Both the position numbers and the translations under genes were made by a program. From Achromobacter sp. MFA1 R4 (GTDB taxonomy: Bacteria; Pseudomonadota; Gammaproteobacteria; Burkholderiales; Burkholderiaceae_B): a stretch of DNA of 64,000 nucleotides. Below are positions 58,850 through 64,000 of this stretch, one piece after another (position 1 is the first letter of the stretch; the number at the start of each line of letters is the position of its first letter). The stretch is from positions 1,612,001 to 1,676,000 of the forward strand of contig NZ_LT707065.1 in NCBI RefSeq assembly GCF_900156745.1, given 5' to 3'. The notes beneath the pieces are model-generated. The model was not told the DNA's origin. It made no database searches and saw nothing but the letters and a program-made list of their open reading frames with translations.

Positions 58850-60379
58850 TCAACTCCAGATGAGCACCGCGCAGATGGTCGACACGGACAGGGCCAGCAG
58901 TACGGGCAGCAGGAGGGCGCGGACCAGGGACAACACGTTCACCCGCGCAAAACCCGCCACCGCGATCAGCGAGGACCAGGCGATCAGCGTGCCGCCTCCC
59001 GTCCACACGGCGCCCATCTGGCCGACCGCCGCCAGCGTGGCGGGGTCCACGCCCACCACCGGGCCGAGGGCGCCGGACAGCGTTCCGGTCAGCGGCAGGC
59101 CGGCAAAGCCCGACCCGTCGATGCCGGTGATCATGCCGACGAGCAGCACGCCGAACGCGACCAGGAAGTGGTTTTCGGGGATCAGGTGCTGCGCGGCCGA
59201 GATCACCTCGAACAGCAGCCCGGGCGCCTGCGCCGCCGGCACGCCCAGAATCTGCGCGGCCGTCTCGTTCGCGCCCACGAAGAAGAAGCCGGCGATCGGC
59301 AGCACGGAGCCCATGGCCTTGAAGGCGAAGACGAAGCCGTCCGTGACGTGTTCCGGACAGACGTCCAGCATCTTGCGCGGGCCTTCGGCCGCCAGCGTCA
59401 CCAGCATCATCACCACGAAGGCGACGCCGCCCACGAGCGCTGCCGCGTCGCCGCCGCGCAACGCGGGCAGGGACGGGAACAGCCGGGGCAGCACCATCAC
59501 GCCGATCACCGCCAGAAAGGCCAGCGGCGTCACCACCGCGAAAACCTTGGACCAGCGGATGCGGCGCGCTTCCTCGCCCAGCGCCGGGCCGTCGGGCAGC
59601 GCGGGGTCCGCGCCCATGGTGCCGCGGGCGAGTTCCGCCTTGTCGAAGGAACCGGCTTGTTCGATCCGGGCCAGGCTGCCATCCTGGGCGCGCGCCTGCC
59701 AGGCCGACAGCAGCGCGGCATCGGCGGGAACGATCTGGCGGCGCACCAGCAGGTAGGCCGCCGTCAGCGCGATGGCGCCGGTGATCAGGGACAACACCAG
59801 CGCGCGGTCGGCCACCACCGCCGCGCTGACCGCCGCGCCGGCCGCCTTGGCGCTGATGCTGGGCGCCACGCCGATCACGTAGTCCGAGGACAGGGCCATG
59901 CCCTGGCCGGCGATCGCGATGGCCATGGCGCCGGCCAGCGGCGGCAGTCCGGCCGCGATGGCGGCCGGCAGCAGGATGGCGGACACCAGCGGCACCGCGG
60001 GGGTCGGCCAGAAGAACAGCGAGATCACATACGTACAGAGGGCGATGATCAGAAAGGACGAATGCCCGCCGCGCATGATGCGGCGAAAGGGCTGGACCAT
60101 GCGCACGTCCGCCTGCAGCGTCTTGAGCGAATTGAGCAGGGCCGTCATGAAAGTGATGACCAGGAAGATGTTGAACAGCTCCTTGGCCGCGACGAAGCTG
60201 GCGGAAAAAATGCCGATCAGCGCGCTGATCGGATTGCCCGTGATCGCCAGCACGACCAGGAACGTCCCGATGACGGATGGCACCACCACATTGGCCCGCA
60301 GGATCATCGTCAGGATGATGGCGGCGACGCTGATCAGGTACATCCAATGAGCGGCATTGAGCACGACGTCGGATTGCAT
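58850..60379 (-). CDS. Multi-spanning permease, probable organic-anion transporter
   Basis: 509 residues with about a dozen hydrophobic segments (for example HWMYLISVAAIILTMILRA, LVGGVAFVVMMLVTLAAEG). Repeated helix-breaking motifs such as FFWPTPAVPLVSAILLPAAI and GIDGSGFAGLPLTG, and a charged central loop (about 225-290), suggest the ion-transporter superfamily (GntP/CitM/DcuC-like). I cannot name the substrate. It stands between the dehydrogenase operon and tauE-type gene, with a GTATAC site 47 bases upstream. Confidence 0.75.
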   Translation of the reverse strand: MQSDVVLNAAHWMYLISVAAIILTMILRANVVVPSVIGTFLVVLAITGNPISALIGIFSASFVAAKELFNIFLVITFMTALLNSLKTLQADVRMVQPFRRIMRGGHSSFLIIALCTYVISLFFWPTPAVPLVSAILLPAAIAAGLPPLAGAMAIAIAGQGMALSSDYVIGVAPSISAKAAGAAVSAAVVADRALVLSLITGAIALTAAYLLVRRQIVPADAALLSAWQARAQDGSLARIEQAGSFDKAELARGTMGADPALPDGPALGEEARRIRWSKVFAVVTPLAFLAVIGVMVLPRLFPSLPALRGGDAAALVGGVAFVVMMLVTLAAEGPRKMLDVCPEHVTDGFVFAFKAMGSVLPIAGFFFVGANETAAQILGVPAAQAPGLLFEVISAAQHLIPENHFLVAFGVLLVGMITGIDGSGFAGLPLTGTLSGALGPVVGVDPATLAAVGQMGAVWTGGGTLIAWSSLIAVAGFARVNVLSLVRALLLPVLLALSVSTICAVLIWS

Positions 60380-60425
60380 GCGCTATTCCCCTTGTATATG
60401 GGTGGCTGTTGGGTCGCCACCATCG

Positions 60426-60431
60426 GTATAC
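60426..60431. promoter_or_regulatory. GTATAC-centred site upstream of permease gene
   Basis: Core GTATAC in the context CGGTATACTATAT, 47 bases before the permease start on the minus strand. One of three matching sites in this cluster. Confidence 0.5.
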
Positions 60432-60583
60432 TATATTTCGTTTGCAGGCATACCAACCGAAATATGCATCGCCTAGGGAAAGCGATAGGGCCAGAAATGG
60501 CCTGAATAACGGCTTAAAAACAGGGGTTTACCCTGATTTGTCGGGAATTTGCGGGCGCAGCGTGATTTCATGGATAGACTATC

Positions 60584-60589
60584 GTATAC
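60584..60589. promoter_or_regulatory. GTATAC-centred site upstream of TauE-type gene
   Basis: Core GTATAC in CTATCGTATACATAATT, 22 bases before ATG 60611. Binding here would cover the promoter or start region of the gene. Confidence 0.5.
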
Positions 60590-60610
60590 ATAATTGACTT
60601 GTGACGCGGC

Positions 60611-61354
60611 ATGCTGTCTACGCTGGCTTTTCCCGACCTGTGGCATTACGCCGCCATGGCGGCCGTGGTGTTCGGCGCCGCGGTGGCGCAAGGCGTGGGC
60701 GGCGTGGGCTTTGCCATGTTTGCCGCGCCCGTGGCGGCCATGTTCTTCCCCCAGCTCGCGCCCGGCCCGCTCCTGACCCTGGGCGGCTTCATTTCCCTGC
60801 TGACCGCGCTGCGCGAGCGGGCCGCCATCGACTGGCCGGCCGTCTCGTACGCCCTGGCCGGGCGCGCCGTGGGGACGCTGATCGCCATCTATGCCATGGC
60901 GCGTTTCGCGCCGCAGGCGTTAGGCGTGCTGTTCGCCTGCATGATCCTGATCGCGGTGGCGCTGAGCGTGGCCGGACTGCGGTTTTCCGCCACGCCCGGA
61001 CGCGTGTCGGGCGCGGGCGTGGCCTCCGGGATCATGGGCACGATGACCTCGGTGGGCGCGCCGCCCATTGCGATCGTGCTGCAGCATGCGGCCCCGGCGC
61101 GCCTGCGCGCCACGCTGGGCATGGTGCTGTTCCTGGGTTCGATCTTTTCGCTTGCGATGCTGGCGCTGGCCAAGCGCTACACCGGTTACCACGCCGGACT
61201 GGCGCTCAGCCTGGCGCCTTTCCTGCTGGCCGGTTTCGCGGTCTCCAGCCGGCTGCGCACCCTGCTGCCGCCCCGCGCCGTGCGCGGCGTGCTGCTCACG
61301 GCCTGCGCCATGGGCGCGGTGGGGGTGCTGGTGAAAGCCTTCTGGATGCAGTGA
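60611..61354 (+). CDS. TauE/SafE family sulfite exporter-like permease
   Basis: 247 residues with eight or so hydrophobic segments; the glycine-rich first repeat VVFGAAVAQGVGGVGFAMFAAP and the second repeat with GVASGIMGTMTSVGAPPIAIVL are the duplicated TauE motif. The family moves sulfonates, sulfite, or other organic anions. Divergent from the large permease across a 231-base gap that holds two GTATAC sites. The start has no good ribosome binding site. A 12-bp tandem repeat follows the stop. Confidence 0.85.
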   Translation: MLSTLAFPDLWHYAAMAAVVFGAAVAQGVGGVGFAMFAAPVAAMFFPQLAPGPLLTLGGFISLLTALRERAAIDWPAVSYALAGRAVGTLIAIYAMARFAPQALGVLFACMILIAVALSVAGLRFSATPGRVSGAGVASGIMGTMTSVGAPPIAIVLQHAAPARLRATLGMVLFLGSIFSLAMLALAKRYTGYHAGLALSLAPFLLAGFAVSSRLRTLLPPRAVRGVLLTACAMGAVGVLVKAFWMQ

Positions 61355-61360
61355 AGCCTG

Positions 61361-61432
61361 GATGCCTGACCTGATGCCTGACTGTTTGCCTGATCCGATG
61401 CCTGACCTGATGCCTGAACATCTGCCTCGCCT
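61361..61432 (+). repeat. 12-bp tandem repeat after TauE-type gene
   Basis: Six units in phase: GATGCCTGACCT (twice exact), GATGCCTGACTG, TTTGCCTGATCC, GATGCCTGAACA and TCTGCCTCGCCT, beginning seven bases after the stop codon. No gene is seen in it. Confidence 0.8.
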
Positions 61433-61513
61433 CTTGCCCGCCGCCGCCCGCGACGACCGGCTACACCCGGTAATACAATGGCGACTGTATCCATTACGCC
61501 AAATCTGCTCGCC

Positions 61514-62236
61514 ATGACAACTTCTCCCGTCAGCACGCAAGCCGTAGAGACGCAGCACTCCGCCTCGCTGAAGATCGGCGAGCAGCATCCGCAGCTGTTT
61601 GCCGTCATCCGCGACAAGCTGCGCGAGCGCATCCTCAGCGGCGAATTCACGCCCGGCGACCGCCTGGTGGAAGGCCGCTTATCCGAGGAGATGGGCGTCT
61701 CGCGCATTCCTGTGCGCGAGGCGTTGCGTGCGCTGGCCGCCGAGGGCCTGGTCACGATCGAGCCGCGCCGTGGCGCTTCCGTGTCGGTGCTTTCCGACGC
61801 GGTTGCCTATGACATGGTGGAGGTTCGCGCCACGCTGGAAGGGCTGAACGCCAAGCTGGCGGCGCAGCGCCGCGACGAAAAGACCGTGGAACGCCTGCAG
61901 GCCTTCCTGCGCGAGGGCACGGAAGCGGCGCGCGACGAGCAACTGGACAAGTTCCTGGCGCTCAATTCGCAGTTCCACGAAATGCTGGCCACGATCGGCG
62001 GCAATGTGGTGCTGACCGACCTGATGCGTTCGCTACGCGACCGCACCGCCCTGCTGTTCGCGCCCAGCAACATGCGGCGCGCCAAGCAGAATTGGGACGA
62101 ACATTCCCAGATCCTGAACGCCGTCATTGCCGGCAACGGCGATCTGGCGGCGCTGCTGGCCAGCCAGCACGTGCATAACGCCGCCAAGGCCTACACAGAG
62201 GCGCAGCAGCCGCCGCAACAGGCGTCGGTGGCCTGA
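61514..62236 (+). CDS. GntR-family (FCD) transcriptional regulator
   Basis: 240 residues from ATG 61514; an in-frame ATG at 61478 would add 12 residues, and neither has a good ribosome binding site. N-terminal winged helix-turn-helix (about 25-95: LRERILSGEFTPGDRLVEGRL, LSEEMGVSRIPVREALRALAAEGLV) and an FCD effector domain with metal-type residues in FHEMLATIGGN and WDEHSQILNAVIAGN. FCD regulators usually respond to organic acids and bind short palindromes; the GTATAC sites in front of the neighbouring genes are likely targets. A related ATACA..TGTAT inverted repeat (61473-61490) lies before or inside its own start. Confidence 0.88.
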   Translation: MTTSPVSTQAVETQHSASLKIGEQHPQLFAVIRDKLRERILSGEFTPGDRLVEGRLSEEMGVSRIPVREALRALAAEGLVTIEPRRGASVSVLSDAVAYDMVEVRATLEGLNAKLAAQRRDEKTVERLQAFLREGTEAARDEQLDKFLALNSQFHEMLATIGGNVVLTDLMRSLRDRTALLFAPSNMRRAKQNWDEHSQILNAVIAGNGDLAALLASQHVHNAAKAYTEAQQPPQQASVA

Positions 62237-62255
62237 GGCCGCACCGGCGGATCGG

Positions 62256-62346
62256 CCGGCCGCCAGTTGCGCCGGCCGCCGGATGCGCCGGCCGCCGGAT
62301 GCGCCGGCCGCCGGATACGCCAACCGCTGGTTGTGCGCCGGCCGCC
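62256..62346 (+). repeat. 16-bp tandem repeat between gntR-type and ferredoxin genes
   Basis: Units of CCGGCCGCCGGATGCG: five complete (62256-62335; the first and last are diverged) and a partial one reaching 62346, just before the ferredoxin stop codon. Each unit is a potential hairpin because of CCGGCCG. It fills the gap between two convergent genes. Confidence 0.85.
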
Positions 62347-62347
62347 G

Positions 62348-62692
62348 TCAGGTCGCGGCGGCTTCCACCGGGCCGGGCGCGGCGCCGACCACGATGCCCT
62401 TGCCGTTCTGCACCACCCACGACACTTTGACGTCGCCATTGACGAAGGTCTGGCAGGCCATGCGGTAGCCGGCCTCGAAATCCTCCGGCCGCAGGTGCTT
62501 GCGCTCCTTGGGCTTGATGGCGTCGGTGTTTTCCAGCCCTTCTTCGATCCGGCACTTGCACGTGCCGCACAGGCCGCCCCCGCATTTGAACGGGATGCCG
62601 CCCTTTTCCTTGAGCGATACCCGGAGCAGGTTGCTGTTCTCCGGCGCGGTGGCGACCTTGCCGCCATTGGAGATGAACGTGATCTGGACCAT
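62348..62692 (-). CDS. [2Fe-2S] ferredoxin
   Basis: 114 residues. Plant-type ferredoxin with ligands Cys37, Cys42 and Cys45 (CGGGLCGTC) and Cys80 (RMACQ); an extra Cys47 gives a CxC end to the motif. Cytoplasmic one-electron carrier. It is the last gene of the minus-strand group diiron oxidase / ferredoxin / 108-residue protein / ferredoxin. Starts five bases after the small gene ends. Confidence 0.9.
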   Translation of the reverse strand: MVQITFISNGGKVATAPENSNLLRVSLKEKGGIPFKCGGGLCGTCKCRIEEGLENTDAIKPKERKHLRPEDFEAGYRMACQTFVNGDVKVSWVVQNGKGIVVGAAPGPVEAAAT

Positions 62693-62696
62693 GGTT

Positions 62697-63023
62697 TCAG
62701 TGCTCCGTGGCGACGGTGTTGGACCGCAGCGTCAGCGTCGATTCCATGCTGCCAAAACGCGTCAGGTGCGCCAGTTCCTTGCGGGCGGCGTCCACCGACG
62801 CAAACTTCTCCAGGAACTTGGACGGCACGTGATTGACCACGTAAGGCGGCGTCTCCTCGGTGACGACCAGCTTGATGTCGCGGTGCAGGCAGGCAATGCT
62901 GAAAACCGCGAGCGCGCGCCCGTAGAACACGTAGTCGTAGGTTTCGATGATGTCCGCCCCGTCGCCCGCCTCGGTGCGAAACACGCCGGGCTTGGAGGTC
63001 AGGATCACATAGGTCGATGCCAT
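62697..63023 (-). CDS. Hypothetical protein between two ferredoxin genes
   Basis: 108 residues from ATG 63023, preferred because GGAGG lies ten bases upstream; ATG 63032 overlaps the ferredoxin stop (ATGA) but has the GGAGG only one base away. Sequence begins MASTYVILTSKPGVFRTEAG; VFYGRALAVFSIACLHRDIKLVV and PPYVVNHVPSKFLEKFAS are its most structured parts, alpha/beta in character. No signal peptide, one cysteine. I recognise no family. Strict packing between two ferredoxins points to a component or accessory factor of the same oxidase system. Confidence 0.7.
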   Translation of the reverse strand: MASTYVILTSKPGVFRTEAGDGADIIETYDYVFYGRALAVFSIACLHRDIKLVVTEETPPYVVNHVPSKFLEKFASVDAARKELAHLTRFGSMESTLTLRSNTVATEH

Positions 63024-63028
63024 GGCCG

Positions 63029-63328
63029 TCATGCCTCCACGTCCTGGACCAGTTCGATGTCGCGATTGAGCCATAGCTGGCATGCCAGCCGGTAGCCCTG
63101 GTCGATGCGGTCGCCCAACTGCTTTTTTTCCTTCCAGTTCACCGGCGGCAGATGCTCGGCCCCGGCGATGATCCGGCAGGCGCACTTGGCGCATTTGCCC
63201 ATGCCGCATTCGTAGCGCAGATGCGGAAACGGAAACTGCTTGATGCCGGCCCGCACCACCAGGTTGGTGTTGTCCTTCACCACATCGGTGTAGGTCTGGC
63301 CGCCTTTATGAAACACAACGGTAGGCAT
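63029..63328 (-). CDS. [2Fe-2S] ferredoxin
   Basis: 99 residues. Ligands Cys41, Cys46, Cys49 (CGMGKCAKC) and Cys83 (RLACQ), plus an extra Cys51, the same CxC extension as in the second ferredoxin of the operon. The two ferredoxins are clearly different sequences, so they are not a recent duplication. It follows the diiron oxidase gene by 65 bases and is coupled to the next small gene. Confidence 0.9.
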   Translation of the reverse strand: MPTVVFHKGGQTYTDVVKDNTNLVVRAGIKQFPFPHLRYECGMGKCAKCACRIIAGAEHLPPVNWKEKKQLGDRIDQGYRLACQLWLNRDIELVQDVEA

Positions 63329-63393
63329 GAGGTCTTCATCCAGGGTCTGCGATGCGGCGGCCGCCCGGCACGGGCCGGACGGCGTGGCGGAAA

Positions 63394-64000
63394 TCAGGCG
63401 GCAAGGCCCAGTTCGGGCAGCTTGATTTCGTCCTGCACGTAGTCGGTGTAGAGGGCCGTGGTGTACAGCAGCCGCATCTGCGCGCCGATCTCGCAGATCT
63501 TCAGGCAGCGCTGCTGCAGGTCGACCGTGTTGGCGTGTTCCAGCACGATCTGATAGCCGCGTTCGCCGTGGATCTCGTCGGAGACGATGTGCAGATCGAA
63601 GAACTCCACTTCCTCGTCGGTGAAGCCGTACTTCTCGCGCAGGGTCGGCGTCTGTTTGCGGTAGATGGACGGCACCTGCGACTCCAGGCCCACCACCAGG
63701 CCGGCCACCGCGACGATCGGGTCCTCGCGCATGGCCACGGCGTAACACCAGCTCTGCAGCGCGCGCGTGGTGGGCGACATGTTGTCCGGATTGGTGACCC
63801 GTTCACGGGTGGTCCCGCAGGCTTCGGCAAAGCGGATCAGCAGGTCGGTGTGGCGGTCGCCCCCGATCTCCTCTTCGTACATGTTGGCCAGCAGGAAGTC
63901 CTTGGCCTCGGTGTAGGTGTCCGGCGTGCGGGCGTACAGGTAGCCCAGGTAATCGGCGAAGGGGCCGACGTAGTGATAGTGGTTCTCGGCCCAGCGCGAC
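63394..64000 (-). CDS. Haem-oxygenase-like diiron oxidase (CADD/PqqC/TenA fold), 5' end outside window
   Basis: Partial: 201 C-terminal residues are visible; the reading frame is open to the window edge. Metal-ligand pattern of diiron HDO proteins: E-x6-H in EEIGGDRH, a glutamate in GLESQVP, and H-x3-D-x2-H in HIVSDEIH, which matches the six-ligand set I recall for chlamydial CADD. The fold is helical throughout. Such proteins activate O2 for C-C, C-H or N-oxidation, often on amino acids or fatty acids. Directly followed by two ferredoxins that could reduce the iron centre. Substrate unknown. Confidence 0.8.
   Translation of the reverse strand, partial: SRWAENHYHYVGPFADYLGYLYARTPDTYTEAKDFLLANMYEEEIGGDRHTDLLIRFAEACGTTRERVTNPDNMSPTTRALQSWCYAVAMREDPIVAVAGLVVGLESQVPSIYRKQTPTLREKYGFTDEEVEFFDLHIVSDEIHGERGYQIVLEHANTVDLQQRCLKICEIGAQMRLLYTTALYTDYVQDEIKLPELGLAA

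Noticed and set aside
62256-62346. Possible CRISPR array
   Set aside because: The repeats are directly adjacent 16-bp units without spacers, and there are no cas genes.

Overview
The window is GC-rich, densely coded bacterial DNA. Gene content points to a betaproteobacterium of the Alcaligenaceae, close to Achromobacter or Bordetella: two periplasmic Bug/TctC solute receptors, an ispB / rplU-rpmA-obgE-proB neighbourhood, UbiH-type ubiquinone hydroxylation, and an AcoR / aldehyde dehydrogenase / DUF779 module. This assignment rests on gene content and protein resemblance; no database search was possible.

Layout. 1-6.4 kb: housekeeping genes (ispB partial, rplU, rpmA, obgE, proB), with an FAH-family enzyme and an IclR regulator lying between ispB and rplU. 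6.4-10.6 kb: a divergent regulator pair (response-regulator-like protein and XRE protein), a SecD-head lipoprotein, and thiC behind a TPP riboswitch. 11-15.5 kb: a minus-strand catabolic operon (FAD oxidoreductase, Bug receptor, two CoA-transferase subunits, Bug receptor). 15.6-24 kb: folB-ttcA, a secreted hypothetical protein, a D-2-hydroxyacid dehydrogenase, dsbC, a ubiquinone-type hydroxylase overlapping mltA, apaG, rpe and gph. 24.1-28.4 kb: trpEGDC behind a Trp-rich leader peptide and attenuator. 28.4-32.6 kb: an AcoR-type sigma-54 activator diverging from an aldehyde dehydrogenase and DUF779 gene, with a sigma-54 promoter and three 14-bp upstream repeats between them.

34.8-47.1 kb holds a complete bacterial selenocysteine system together with its client: selD, tRNA-Sec, selB, selA, fdhE and fdoI-fdoH-fdoG. 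The in-frame UGA of fdoG (codon 197) is followed by a SECIS-like hairpin. A Tat-type transglutaminase and a TlpA-like thioredoxin gene sit inside this region on the other strand. 47.4-55.6 kb: envelope and hypothetical genes (DUF1254, thioesterase, sterol desaturase / deacetylase / beta-propeller operon, DUF2950-DUF3300) and a universal stress protein.

55.7-64 kb is the most novel-looking part. An operon of a [2Fe-2S] flavoreductase, a GlcG/HbpS protein and a ketoglutarate-semialdehyde-type dehydrogenase, a large permease, a TauE-type permease and a GntR regulator appear to share GTATAC-centred upstream sites. Next to them lies a minus-strand operon of a haem-oxygenase-like diiron oxidase (cut by the window edge), two [2Fe-2S] ferredoxins and an unrecognised 108-residue protein. 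I infer an uncharacterised oxygen-dependent catabolic pathway with its own electron-transfer chain, transport and regulation; the substrate cannot be read from the sequence.

Short tandem repeats (8, 12 and 16 bp) follow thiC, trpC, the TauE gene and gntR, and a dispersed intergenic repeat of about 90 bp occurs twice in opposite orientation (near 10.7 and 37.8 kb).
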